A DNA stretch of 64,000 nt from Hyphomicrobiales bacterium (GCA_900465665.1 UBJO01000016.1:62001-126000); one strand, 5' to 3'. Numbered from the stretch's first letter, positions 18,160 through 26,543 are shown. Made by a program: numbers and translations. Notes: generated from the letters alone by a model not told the origin.

Positions 18160-20112
18160 TTGGTGTCAGTGGCTAAGCACAGCCTCCTGCTTCGCTTGCT
18201 CGGAAAGCCCGCGCTTTTCGCCAATGACGGCGAAATCGTGCTTCCGGAAAAAGCCTATCCGCTCTTGGCTTTCGTCGCTGCGTCGTCGCAGTTCTCGATG
18301 GAGCGCGAGACGTTGCGGGGCATGCTCTGGCAGTCCGATGTGTCGAAACAGCGTGCCGGCAGCCTTAGGCAGCTGCTTGCGCGGATCGATCGCAGCGTGC
18401 CGGAAGGCCTTCCCCGCCTGATCACCGCCACCAACACGCATATTGCACTTAATGCCGAGCACTGTGCCACCGATGTCTTGCTGCTGCGCGATGCCACGCA
18501 TCCGCTGGCGCGGAGCGATTGGGCCCTGCTTCAGGGTGAGCTGCTCGAAGGGTTCCGCGCGCCGACGATGGAAGCGGACGAGTGGGTCACGATCGAGCGC
18601 CGCCGCATCGCCGAATGCCGCGATGCGCATCTGATGACGCTGCTTGATTCGCCCGAAAAGCTGACGCTCGCCGATACGGTGCTACTGGCCGGGCTGCTTG
18701 TGGCCACGGATCCGGCGAACGAGGCGGCCTGCCGCGCGCTGATGAAGGCGCATGCGACGGCGGGCGATCTTGGCTCGGCGCGGCAGGCCTATTTCCGCTG
18801 CCGCAACGAATTGAAAGCCGAGTACGGTGCCGAGCCGGACGCGGCAACGCAGGCGCTCGCGCTGGAGTTCGGCATCATCGCGCTGGCAGCACCTGCCGTA
18901 GCCGAAGCAGCTCCCGTCCGGCCCGCGACTGCCGATCCGCTCGGCCAGCCGCGCGTGCTGATCCTTCCTCCGGAAACCATGCTATCGGAGCCGCTTCTGC
19001 AGCGTGTCGGTCGGGCGCTCCTCGAAGATGTCACGATCGGCCTCAGCCAGCAGCGCGGCTTCAAGGTGATTGCGGCGCATACCAGCGTCGAAATCCTGAA
19101 CCGCAGCTTGGCTACCGGCGAACTGCAGCCCATGCCGCCGGAATTGCGTTTCGATTACACGGTCTATGTGACGATCCACGGCCGCGAGGACGAGATCTAC
19201 GCGACCTGCCGGCTGACCAAGACCTCGACCGCCGAAGTGCTTTGGGCGATCGACCTGCCGCTTGCCATGCAGAAGGTCAACCAGTCCTTCGGTCAATTGG
19301 CGCGGCGCATCGTCATGACGCTCGCCGATACGATCGAGCGGCGCGAATTGACGGATATGATGCACGATGTCTCGCCCTCGGCCTATCGGCTGTATCTCGA
19401 GGGCAAGCGGCTCGTATCGAAGACCGATCTGCAGCATCTGCGGCAGGCGCGTAAATGGTTCAAGTCGGCGCTGTCGAGACATGACCGCTTCTCCTCCGCC
19501 CATGCCGGCATGGCCCGGGTGCTGGGCATGGAATGGCTCGTTCGCGGCATGAAGGACACGGCACTTCTGGAAGAGGCCGATCGCTCGGCATGGCAGGCGC
19601 GCGATAGCGATCCGAACAGCGGAAGAGCCATGCGCGAGCTTGGCTTCGTCGCGCTCTATCGCCGCCGCTTTGCCGATAGCCTCGATTTCTTCGCCGAAGC
19701 GCAGATGCTCAATCCGAATGACGCTGATATCCTGGCCGATCACGCGGATGCGCTTCTGCACGACGGGCAGAGCGATCGGGCACTGGAACTCAGCCACGCC
19801 GCGCTGAAGCTCAATCCGCTGCCGCCGGATTATTACTACTGGAACCTGGGCGGCATTCATTTCGTGCAGGAGAATTACGCCAAGGCGATCGAGGTCCTCG
19901 ACCGCGTCAAGGACCGGCCGGCGACCTCGCGTCTGCTCGCTGCGGCGCACGCCAAGAACGGCGACAAGGCCACCGCGGCGCATTATGCCTCGGTTGTCCT
20001 CGAGAATTTTCCGGATTTTCGCACGGAAGATGTCTGGCGTTTCGTGCCGGATCGCAACCCTGACGATACTCGCCAGCTGATAGACGGACTCAGGATGGCC
20101 GGTCTGTCCTGA
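18160..20112 (+). CDS. BTAD/SARP-type transcriptional regulator with TPR C-terminus
   Basis: A protein of about 650 residues. Residues 1-90 look like a winged-helix DNA-binding domain (LLLRLLGKPALFANDGEIVL, then FSMERETLRGMLWQSDVSKQ). About 100-235 is a helical bacterial transcriptional activation domain ending AYFRCRNELKAEYGAEPDAA, the usual BTAD end. About 260-390 resembles the TolB-like linker found in related regulators (LGQPRVLILPPETMLSEPLL onwards). The rest holds TPR repeats (ARKWFKSALSRHDRFSSAHA; ALELSHAALKLNPLPPDYYY). Starts at TTG 18160 or GTG 18163 are both possible, and I see no strong ribosome site. It lies 120 bases before the RiPP-like genes on the same strand and is their likely activator. 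Confidence 0.8.
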   Translation: MVSVAKHSLLLRLLGKPALFANDGEIVLPEKAYPLLAFVAASSQFSMERETLRGMLWQSDVSKQRAGSLRQLLARIDRSVPEGLPRLITATNTHIALNAEHCATDVLLLRDATHPLARSDWALLQGELLEGFRAPTMEADEWVTIERRRIAECRDAHLMTLLDSPEKLTLADTVLLAGLLVATDPANEAACRALMKAHATAGDLGSARQAYFRCRNELKAEYGAEPDAATQALALEFGIIALAAPAVAEAAPVRPATADPLGQPRVLILPPETMLSEPLLQRVGRALLEDVTIGLSQQRGFKVIAAHTSVEILNRSLATGELQPMPPELRFDYTVYVTIHGREDEIYATCRLTKTSTAEVLWAIDLPLAMQKVNQSFGQLARRIVMTLADTIERRELTDMMHDVSPSAYRLYLEGKRLVSKTDLQHLRQARKWFKSALSRHDRFSSAHAGMARVLGMEWLVRGMKDTALLEEADRSAWQARDSDPNSGRAMRELGFVALYRRRFADSLDFFAEAQMLNPNDADILADHADALLHDGQSDRALELSHAALKLNPLPPDYYYWNLGGIHFVQENYAKAIEVLDRVKDRPATSRLLAAAHAKNGDKATAAHYASVVLENFPDFRTEDVWRFVPDRNPDDTRQLIDGLRMAGLS

Positions 20113-20157
20113 AGTGCGACACATGACGGTTTTGGCCGTTAATTAGCGAAATTTCCA

Positions 20158-20187
20158 GTCACACCGGAATAACGCCGGCCGGTCACA
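20158..20187 (+). promoter_or_regulatory. Direct repeats CCRGTCACA upstream of candidate precursor gene
   Basis: CCAGTCACA and CCGGTCACA (8 of 9 identical) are 24 bases apart, 46-75 bases before the precursor ATG. SARP-type activators bind short direct repeats. An ACAGTCAC also lies just upstream of the regulator gene, near 18110. Suggestive only. Confidence 0.3.
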
Positions 20188-20232
20188 GTCTCTCCTGTCC
20201 GCAGCAAATGCTGCCACCAAAAGGAGAAAACC

Positions 20233-20358
20233 ATGACCAACGCAATCAAGTCCACCGTTCGCCTCTCCGCTGCTGCACAGGCCGTCCTGAAGCAGAACGC
20301 CGTTCAGCTCGACACCAATGCGACCGCGAACATCGTTCACGCTCTGAAGTTCCGTTGA
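20233..20358 (+). CDS. Candidate RiPP precursor peptide (41 residues)
   Basis: A 41-residue open frame with a near-perfect ribosome site (AAGGAG, 6 bases before the ATG), 11 bases upstream of a YcaO gene. It starts MTNAIKSTVRLSAAAQAVLK and ends in the basic tail NIVHALKFR, with an Ala/Val/Asn/Gln-rich middle. There is no Cys and no Gly. Ser and Thr occur at 2, 7, 8, 12, 28 and 31, with one Asp at 27. Size and place match precursors of YcaO-modified peptides such as trifolitoxin, whose TfxA is also about 42 residues. Absence of Cys argues against thiazoles and leaves backbone thioamidation or Ser/Thr azoline chemistry. The leader/core border cannot be placed. Not recognised as a described peptide. 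Confidence 0.75.
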   Translation: MTNAIKSTVRLSAAAQAVLKQNAVQLDTNATANIVHALKFR

Positions 20359-20369
20359 GGTTTTTGGGG

Positions 20370-21626
20370 ATGTCTGTTCAGGCAGCACTCACGGATCTGG
20401 CTGGGGATCTAAGTCTTTCCGCGGCGGGCGTCAGCGCCTACCACGACCGCTCCCTGACGCCTGGACAGACATTCGCGGCGATCAAGCCGCACTTTGCCGA
20501 GCTTGGAATAACGCGCGTCGGCTTGTTGACGGCGCTCGATCTTCTTGAAATTCCGGTCGCCTTCGCGACCCGCCCGAACAGCTACACGCTGTCAGTCTTC
20601 CAGGGCAAAGGCATCGACGAGGAAGCCGCGATGACCTCGGCTGCCATGGAAGCGGTCGAAACCCGCGTTGCCGAGATGCAGCCGGATGATCTGGTCATCG
20701 CCACGCTCGCCGGCATGAAGGCCGAGCGCGCGCCGCTGATCGATCTCGATTCCGTTGCGCGCTGCGTGCCGTCCGATATCGATACTGGCCCGCTCGCCTG
20801 GAGCGAAGGCCTCGACATCATGAACGACAGGCCGGTTTTCGTGCCGTGGTCGCTTGTTGGCCTCGACCATCGTGGCACGCGCCCTTCCGGCTTCGAGCAG
20901 TCCAGCGACGGCCTGGCATCGGGCAATCGCCCTGCCGAGGCCGTGCTGCACGGCCTGTGCGAACTGGTCGAGCGTGACGCATGGGCGCTGACACAGCTTC
21001 GCCCCTTCGATGAACTGCGCGGCTCGCGCATCGATCCGGCCGGCTTCGGCGATCCCGTCATCGACATCATCACCGACCGCATCACCCGCGCCGGCATGCG
21101 GCTCCTGCTGCTTGATATGACAACCGATATCGGCGTGCCGAGCTTCCTCGCCGTCATCGTTCCCGGCGACCTCGGCGACCGCGTCGACGCGCGCTGGACG
21201 AACGTCTGCGGCGGCTGCGGTTGCCATCCGGATCCTGTTCGCGCAGCACTGCGCGCTATTACCGAGGCAGCGCAGAGCCGGTTGACAGCGATTGCAGGTA
21301 GTCGCGACGACTTCTCGCCGCGCGTCTACCAGCGCCTCGATGGCGACGGGCCGATGCAGCAGCTGATCGAGCTCTGCGACGAGACGCCGGTGGCGCCGCG
21401 TTTTGCCGAGCCTGCCAAGCGCAGCATCCAGCAGACCATCCGCCACATCCTGGATCGGCTGCGCGCGCGCGGTATCGAGCAGGTCGTGGCCGTGCCGATC
21501 CCGCATCCGCGCCTTCCGGTCTCCGTGGTCCGCGTCATCGTGCCGGGTCTGGAGGTCGATGTCAGCGGTGAATTCATTCAACTTGGCTTGCGCGCCATCG
21601 GCGCCATGCAGGGAGCCCAGGCATGA
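20370..21626 (+). CDS. YcaO-like RiPP cyclodehydratase/thioamide synthetase
   Basis: A 418-residue YcaO protein. YcaO enzymes use ATP to phosphorylate a peptide amide and install an azoline, amidine or thioamide. The three ATP-site blocks are present: SAAMEAVETRVAE (ExxE), LCELVERDAW (ExxER) and RAITEAAQSRL (ExxQxR). There is no C-terminal PxPxP, usual for forms paired with TfuA. ATG 20370 is chosen (MSVQAALTDLAGD): extending upstream in frame crosses the precursor and gives an Arg-rich nonsense sequence. GAGG lies nine bases upstream, overlapping the precursor stop, so coupling is likely. The stop overlaps tfuA (ATGA). Confidence 0.92.
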   Translation: MSVQAALTDLAGDLSLSAAGVSAYHDRSLTPGQTFAAIKPHFAELGITRVGLLTALDLLEIPVAFATRPNSYTLSVFQGKGIDEEAAMTSAAMEAVETRVAEMQPDDLVIATLAGMKAERAPLIDLDSVARCVPSDIDTGPLAWSEGLDIMNDRPVFVPWSLVGLDHRGTRPSGFEQSSDGLASGNRPAEAVLHGLCELVERDAWALTQLRPFDELRGSRIDPAGFGDPVIDIITDRITRAGMRLLLLDMTTDIGVPSFLAVIVPGDLGDRVDARWTNVCGGCGCHPDPVRAALRAITEAAQSRLTAIAGSRDDFSPRVYQRLDGDGPMQQLIELCDETPVAPRFAEPAKRSIQQTIRHILDRLRARGIEQVVAVPIPHPRLPVSVVRVIVPGLEVDVSGEFIQLGLRAIGAMQGAQA

Positions 21627-22366
21627 GAGTAATTTTCGCAGGACCAAGCTTCGGCCGGGATCTCGACAGGCTTCAGGCGGAGCATCCAACGATCGAGTTT
21701 CGCGGGCCAGCCGCCCGGGGCGATATCCTGCAGGCGGTGCGCGACGGCGCCCGCGCCATTGGCATCGTCGACGGTTATTTCGGCGAGATGCCGTCCGTCT
21801 GGCACAAGGAAATCCTCTTCGCGCTTGAGCAGAACGTCGTCGTTGCCGGCGGCGCGAGCATGGGGGCGCTCAGAGCCTCGGAATGCTCGGCGTTCGGCAT
21901 GGTGGGAATCGGCTCGATCTATGATGATTACGCCGACGGCCGGCTCATCGACGATGAGGCGGTTGCGCTGGTTCACGCGCCGGCCGAGTTGGGCTGGCTG
22001 CCGCTCTCTGTTCCGTGGGTCGATTATCAGCCGACGATCGACGCGCTGAACAGGCAGGGCCTGCTCTTGTCGGGCGAATACAAGAAGCTTCTGCTTGCGG
22101 GCCGGGCGCTGCATTTTTCCGAGCGGACCTATCCGAAGGCGGTGGAACGCTGCGCTTTCGACAACGCCGCGCGCGCCAAGGAGATCGTGCGGTTGATTCG
22201 CGCGAACAAGATCGAGCGCAAGCGCGCCGATGCAGATATGGTTCTGGATTACCTCGAAAGCGTGAAATTCACGGCTGGAAAGCGCAGCTGGGGCTTCGCG
22301 GCAACGTCCCACTGGGAGATGCTGCATGCGGAAATCAGCACCCGGGTAACGCCTGTAACGCTCTAA
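21623..22366 (+). CDS. TfuA-like protein, YcaO partner
   Basis: A 247-residue TfuA-domain protein named after the trifolitoxin locus. TfuA proteins act with YcaO in peptide backbone thioamidation, where they promote sulfur supply. Signatures: VIFAGPSFGRDL at the N-terminus, IGIVDGYFGEMPSVWHKEIL, and the family core VVAGGASMGALRASE followed by AFGMVGIGSIYDDYADGRLI. The C-terminal helix region is unremarkable. It overlaps ycaO by four bases, so both are made from one transcript. Together they define a YcaO-TfuA RiPP unit. Confidence 0.92.
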   Translation: MRVIFAGPSFGRDLDRLQAEHPTIEFRGPAARGDILQAVRDGARAIGIVDGYFGEMPSVWHKEILFALEQNVVVAGGASMGALRASECSAFGMVGIGSIYDDYADGRLIDDEAVALVHAPAELGWLPLSVPWVDYQPTIDALNRQGLLLSGEYKKLLLAGRALHFSERTYPKAVERCAFDNAARAKEIVRLIRANKIERKRADADMVLDYLESVKFTAGKRSWGFAATSHWEMLHAEISTRVTPVTL

Positions 22367-22445
22367 TAACGCCACGCCTGAATGATGGAAGCACTGGAGC
22401 CCCAAAGTGGTGTTTGGGGCATCTCAGAGAGGCGGAGCGGACGAG

Positions 22446-22715
22446 ATGAACATTCAGACGATGGACGAGGGAAGCGGAAGCGAATACGCGAGGATTTTCC
22501 GCTTGCTGTCGGCTGCGAAGGACGAAGCGCAGAAGCTCAAGTTGAACAACCTGACGCATCTGACGAACATGGCTCTGCTGCAGGTCGTCATCGATTGGGA
22601 TGGAATCGACCCGGAGCGTGAGCTGGACGTGAATCTGGAAAAGCTGATCGGTACCAAGACGAAAGTGGCAATGAAAGACGCGCGAGAAAACCTCGTCGTC
22701 CTGGAGCGCCACTAA
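22446..22715 (+). CDS. Hypothetical 89-residue protein in the RiPP locus
   Basis: Begins MNIQTMDEGSGSEYARIFRL and is mostly charged helix (AAKDEAQKLKLNNLTHLTNM; LDVNLEKLIGTKTKVAMKDA). No signal peptide or membrane segment is visible. ATG 22446 follows GGCGGAGCGG. It lies 79 bases after tfuA on the same strand and just before a terminator, so it may be the last gene of that operon. I do not recognise the family. Candidate roles are a leader-binding or immunity partner, but the sequence does not decide. Confidence 0.65.
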   Translation: MNIQTMDEGSGSEYARIFRLLSAAKDEAQKLKLNNLTHLTNMALLQVVIDWDGIDPERELDVNLEKLIGTKTKVAMKDARENLVVLERH

Positions 22716-22732
22716 TCTTTGACGGGACCCGC

Positions 22733-22758
22733 CGAAGCCGCTTTATTCGGCGGCTTCG
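22733..22758. terminator. Terminator hairpin between the RiPP locus and the XRE gene
   Basis: CGAAGCCGC and GCGGCTTCG form a perfect 9-bp stem with an 8-base loop. The stem spans the stop codon of the convergent XRE gene (22743). It probably serves the + strand operon, and may be bidirectional. Confidence 0.6.
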
Positions 22759-23141
22759 CTTTCGATTTGCTCCATGCCGGCAATTGCCTGCACCAGCTTG
22801 ACGATCTTCTTGCGAACCTGCTCGTTTTTGATCGACAGGAAGGCAGCGTTCAAAAGCACACCGTCGCGCGATACGACGAATTCGTCGCTCGGGGTCGGAT
22901 TGTCATTGGCATTGGCCGAAATATCTTCGAAGAAGGAGCGGACGTCGACATCGAGCGCACCGGCGATTTCGACGAGCATGCTTGCCGAAACGCGGTTCGA
23001 GCCCTTCTCGTATTTCTGAATCTGCTGGAACGTGACGCCGACGCGGTCACCAAGTTCGGTCTGCGAAACCTTGCGCATCAGGCGCTTGATGCGGATCGTC
23101 TTGCCTACGTGGACGTCGACGGTATGCGGAGCTTCTTTCAT
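22743..23141 (-). CDS. XRE family helix-turn-helix transcriptional regulator
   Basis: A 132-residue regulator of the type common in rhizobia. The Cro/C1 helix-turn-helix spans about residues 12-70 (VGKTIRIKRLMRKVSQTELG, then VGVTFQQIQKYEKGSNRVSA). A short C-terminal region follows (LLNAAFLSIKNEQVRKKIVK). The VTFQQIQKYEKG block is shared with rhizobial regulators such as PraR, but this is a separate paralogue and its targets are unknown. It converges on the RiPP locus and need not be functionally tied to it. Confidence 0.88.
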   Translation of the reverse strand: MKEAPHTVDVHVGKTIRIKRLMRKVSQTELGDRVGVTFQQIQKYEKGSNRVSASMLVEIAGALDVDVRSFFEDISANANDNPTPSDEFVVSRDGVLLNAAFLSIKNEQVRKKIVKLVQAIAGMEQIESEAAE

Positions 23142-23740
23142 GGCCTTATCCTTCTAACGCCAGTGCGGCGTGCTTATTATTCCCTGCGGCAACCTTACCA
23201 AGATATTTGAACGGATCAATTGTGCCGCCCATTTTTATTCCCGCCAACTGATGTGCCTGAAGACCCTGACTTTCAACTGAAAACAGCGCTTGGACCAGCA
23301 AATTTGTGTGACGTCGAATGCAATCATAAGTAAGTATTCCAGTTCAATCTGACCAAACGGGGCTTATATACATCCTCCGGTAGATAAATCGCCGGAATTT
23401 GAGATTAGCATCGAAGGCCGTTATATCCGCTGGGAACGTTCTTTTTAGGGCTTTTCCGCGCGGTAACAAAACGGTGTACGCGGCGAATTGACGAGTGGAT
23501 TAGTGCTGTCTGAACTTATTGTTGTGATCTACATTTGTTCGCGCTGGCGAGCGAAAACCCCTGCTGAGCAGTGCTTTTGACGTAAGGTGCTGGATGAAAA
23601 CATGAATCCGGCTGTCGTTTTCTCGCAAATTTCGAGCGTGGGGATCGATGCATCGCTTCGCCTGGACGAAAGATTTATCTGAAGAAATTTGCGGAAGCGG
23701 CCGTCGATCAATTCTTCATTAGCACACTACCGAGAGTGGA
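23142..23740. other. 600-base intergenic region with no gene seen
   Basis: Lower GC than its surroundings. The frames here are short and lack ribosome sites. It should contain the promoter of the XRE gene. I see no convincing terminator, repeat or RNA fold. Confidence 0.4.
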
Positions 23741-24235
23741 TTATTTGTGTATCGGATCGATCCACCGAACATCTTCCGGCTTTTCAACCGGTTCAATATC
23801 GAGATTGACCACCACGGGCTCCTGACCGGACCGGACGAGGACGCACTCCAGCGTCTCGTTTTGGCTCGCATTGATCTCCTGGTGCGGCACGTAAGGCGGC
23901 ACGAAAATGAAGTCGCCGGGGCCGGCCTCGGCGGTAAATTCGAGATTGTCGCCCCAGCGCATGCGCGCCTTTCCCATCACCACGTAGATGATGCTTTCGA
24001 GGTCGCCATGATGGTGCGCGCCGGTTTTCGCGTTGGCGTGGATCGTCACCGTACCGGCCCAAATCTTCTCAGCGCCGGCGCGGGCATTGTTGATCGCCGT
24101 CGCTCGGTTCATGCCCGGGGTCTGCGCAGTGTTCGGATCAAGCGCATTGCCCGGGATGACTTTCACACCGTGCTCGCGCCAGTCAACGGGTTGATGCGAA
24201 TGATCGGCGTCGTGGGAGCCGTGATCGTTGCTCAA
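23741..24235 (-). CDS. Cupin domain protein
   Basis: A 164-residue single-domain cupin. Motif 1 is TGAHHHGDLESIIYVVMGKA (the His triplet and Glu are the likely metal ligands) and motif 2 is GPGDFIFVPPYVPHQEINAS (third His ligand). The N-terminus is His/Asp-rich (DHGSHDADHSH). I chose TTG 24235 because AAGGAG lies seven bases upstream; a TTG at 24277 in frame has no such site. Metal and substrate are not predictable. It lies downstream of cbpA-cbpM on the same strand and may be co-transcribed. Confidence 0.85.
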   Translation of the reverse strand: MSNDHGSHDADHSHQPVDWREHGVKVIPGNALDPNTAQTPGMNRATAINNARAGAEKIWAGTVTIHANAKTGAHHHGDLESIIYVVMGKARMRWGDNLEFTAEAGPGDFIFVPPYVPHQEINASQNETLECVLVRSGQEPVVVNLDIEPVEKPEDVRWIDPIHK

Positions 24236-24288
24236 GTCGGGTCTCCTTGTCTCTTCCGGTTCCTTTGTCACCAGCAAGCCGGAGCCGT

Positions 24289-24618
24289 TCAGCCCACTCG
24301 CGTGGACAGCGCGTCGAGCTTGCGACGCAGCCGGCGGCGGACATCGTCGTCCTGCTGCTCCATGGCGCCGAGCATGTCACGGACGGTGCCGCGCAGCCCG
24401 TGTATCTGGTCGACGAGATCCATGATTAGGTCGACGCCGGCTTCGTTGACGCCCATATCGCGGGTGAGGTCGAGGATCAGCCGCGCCCGCGCCACGTCGT
24501 CGTCACGGAACTCGCGGTCGCCGTCATGCGCTTCGGGGATCAGCCAGCCCTGCTCGATCCACACGTCCACCACGGTCACGTCGATCTTCAGGGCTCGGCG
24601 AAATTCAAGATCATTCAT
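24289..24618 (-). CDS. cbpM: Chaperone modulator CbpM
   Basis: A 109-residue MerR-like helical protein that in Enterobacteria binds the J domain of CbpA and inhibits its co-chaperone activity. It begins MNDLEFRRALKIDVTVVDVW and continues IEQGWLIPEA, DREFRDDDVARARLILDL, DMGVNEAGVDLIMDLVDQIH, all typical. ATG 24618 follows GGAGTAG, overlapping the cbpA stop region (2-base gap), so the two are coupled. Confidence 0.92.
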   Translation of the reverse strand: MNDLEFRRALKIDVTVVDVWIEQGWLIPEAHDGDREFRDDDVARARLILDLTRDMGVNEAGVDLIMDLVDQIHGLRGTVRDMLGAMEQQDDDVRRRLRRKLDALSTRVG

Positions 24619-24620
24619 GG

Positions 24621-25538
24621 CTACTCCTCCATGCCTTTTCTCGGATTCTGCGGATTGACCGGCGTCCACTCGCTCATGAATTCGGCAAGCTTCGGGTCCG
24701 GCTCATCCGGCAAGACGACTTTGAGCGACACATAGATATCGCCGGCCCCGCCACCGCGCTTCGGCGCGCCCTTGCCCTTCAGGCGCAAGACCTTGCCGGT
24801 GCTGGAGTTGGCGGGTAGCGTCAGATTGACCGCGCCCGATGGCGTCGGCACGCGCACCTTGCCGCCGAGCACCGCCTCGGGCAGCGATATCGGCAGATCG
24901 ATGCGGATGTCATCGCCATCGCGAACATAGAACTTGTGCGGACGAACGCGGATCTCCACCAGCGCGTCTCCCGGCGGACCGCCGCCGATCCCCGGTTCGC
25001 CCTTGCCCTTCAGGCGCAGCGTCTGGCCGTCGCGGGTTCCGGCCGGGATCTGAAGATCGAGTGCCGGGCCATCAGGCAGGCGTATCTGCGTCTTGGTGCC
25101 GTTGATAGCGTCGAGAAAATCGACCTCCATTGAATATTGCCGGTTCTGGCCCTGCGAGCGGAACTGCCCACCGCCGCGTCCGCGCCCGGAGAAGAAACTT
25201 GAGAATATGTCGTCGCTGTCGCCGAAGTCGGCGAAGCCGGCATTGTTCTGATAGCGGCCGCCGGCGCCCGCTTGCGAGGCGTAGTCGCGATAATAGTTGC
25301 GCTGCGCCTGCTCGGCGCCCGTCATGTCGATCTCGCCTCTGTCGAAGCGCTTGCGCTTGTCCTCGTCGCCGACGATCTCGTATGCGGCGGAGATTTCCTT
25401 GAAACGGTCCTCGGCCTGCTTGTCGCCGGGGTTCAGGTCCGGGTGCAGTTTCTTAGCGAGCTTGCGGAACGCGCTCTGGATCTCTTTTTGCGTAGCGTCC
25501 TTCTTGACGCCCAGAAGCTCGTACGGATCTCGGCTCAT
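24621..25538 (-). CDS. cbpA: Curved-DNA-binding protein / DnaJ-class co-chaperone CbpA
   Basis: A 305-residue Hsp40 without zinc fingers. The J domain is at 1-70 (DPYELLGVKKDATQKEIQSA, with HPD in KKLHPDLNPG), then a Gly/Phe-rich linker (GRGRGGGQFRSQGQ), and two C-terminal beta-domains (YSMEVDFLDAINGTKTQIRL; DIRIDLPISLPEAVLGGKVR). It partners DnaK and in E. coli also binds curved DNA. It is immediately followed by cbpM, the usual regulator pair. Confidence 0.93.
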   Translation of the reverse strand: MSRDPYELLGVKKDATQKEIQSAFRKLAKKLHPDLNPGDKQAEDRFKEISAAYEIVGDEDKRKRFDRGEIDMTGAEQAQRNYYRDYASQAGAGGRYQNNAGFADFGDSDDIFSSFFSGRGRGGGQFRSQGQNRQYSMEVDFLDAINGTKTQIRLPDGPALDLQIPAGTRDGQTLRLKGKGEPGIGGGPPGDALVEIRVRPHKFYVRDGDDIRIDLPISLPEAVLGGKVRVPTPSGAVNLTLPANSSTGKVLRLKGKGAPKRGGGAGDIYVSLKVVLPDEPDPKLAEFMSEWTPVNPQNPRKGMEE

Positions 25539-25665
25539 ACATGTCTCCGTTCAGCCGGCGCGGGTCGCCGGCATTCTTCGCCTGTATATATAGGTTGCAA
25601 AATAGCGTCGGACGAGAGGCGCGATGTCGCTCCTGTTCTCGGGCCCGCCGCCGAGGCGAACGTAC

Positions 25666-26466
25666 CTAGACGCCGGCTATCTTGCGGAGATCATCGATAG
25701 CGCCGGGTCCCGCCGCAAGCACCTTGGCGCCCTTGGTCAGCCCCTCGCCAGTGGTCGGGAAGGGATGGAACCAGCCGCCGGCTTCCTTGACGAGGCAATA
25801 TCCGGCGAGGCAGTCCCAGGCGTGCATGTAGGGCTCGTAATATCCGACGAGGCGGCCGGCGGCGACATAGGCGAGCATGAGCGCGCCGGAGCCGTTGCGA
25901 ATGAAATTGCCGCCCGCTTCCAGCAGCTCCTCGACCATCCTGGCGACAGTGGCGGGCGAAACATGGCTGTTCGCGCCGATACCGGTCACCGCGTTGCGGA
26001 TATTGCGTTCGGGGCTGAGCTCGAGCTTCTTGCCGTTCAAGGTGGCGCCCATGCCGAGTGCTGCGGCATAGAGTTCATCATGGCAAGGCGAGGCGATGAC
26101 GCCGACGACAGGCACATCGTCGTGCAGCAGGCCGATCGAGACGCACCAGTTCGGCATGCCATTGACGAACGGGCTGGTGCCGTCGATCGGATCGATCACC
26201 CAGGTGAAACCCGACGTACCTAGTGCGAGACCATACTCTTCGCCGAGAACGCCATCTCCGGGATAGGCTTCCGCGAACCGCGCGCGGATCAGATTCTCGA
26301 CTTCGCGGTCTGCGATCGACACGACGTCCTGGGGATCGCGCTTCGTCTCGATCACAAGGGTGTCGCGACGCTTGGAATAGTCGAGCGCCACGGCGCCTGC
26401 CTCGCGGGCAACGGCCTCGGCTAGGGCCAGACGTGCTTCGAGCCCTGGAATAACGCGCAATGTCAT
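25666..26466 (-). CDS. Inositol monophosphatase family phosphatase
   Basis: A 266-residue Mg-dependent phosphatase. The metal-binding motifs are VLGEEYG (motif with Glu), WVIDPIDGTSPFVNGMPNWC (DPIDGT) and AWDCLAGYCLVKEAGG (WDxAxG-like). Substrates in the family include inositol phosphates, 3'-phosphoadenosine 5'-phosphate, fructose bisphosphate and histidinol phosphate; the sequence does not decide. ATG 26466 follows AAAGGACA; upstream extension in frame is unconserved and crosses operator-like repeats. The divergent LacI-family regulator at 26682 is probably its controller, which favours a sugar-related substrate. Confidence 0.88.
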   Translation of the reverse strand: MTLRVIPGLEARLALAEAVAREAGAVALDYSKRRDTLVIETKRDPQDVVSIADREVENLIRARFAEAYPGDGVLGEEYGLALGTSGFTWVIDPIDGTSPFVNGMPNWCVSIGLLHDDVPVVGVIASPCHDELYAAALGMGATLNGKKLELSPERNIRNAVTGIGANSHVSPATVARMVEELLEAGGNFIRNGSGALMLAYVAAGRLVGYYEPYMHAWDCLAGYCLVKEAGGWFHPFPTTGEGLTKGAKVLAAGPGAIDDLRKIAGV

Positions 26467-26543
26467 CGCAACATGTCCTTTATCGGAAACGATGGCTGGA
26501 TACAGCCGCTGAAAGTCGCGCTTGCAAGCCGCTTGGGGCACCG

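Noticed and set aside
23529..23711. A 60-codon frame in the gap between the XRE and cupin genes
   Set aside because: No ribosome site and no protein-like pattern; treated as non-coding.
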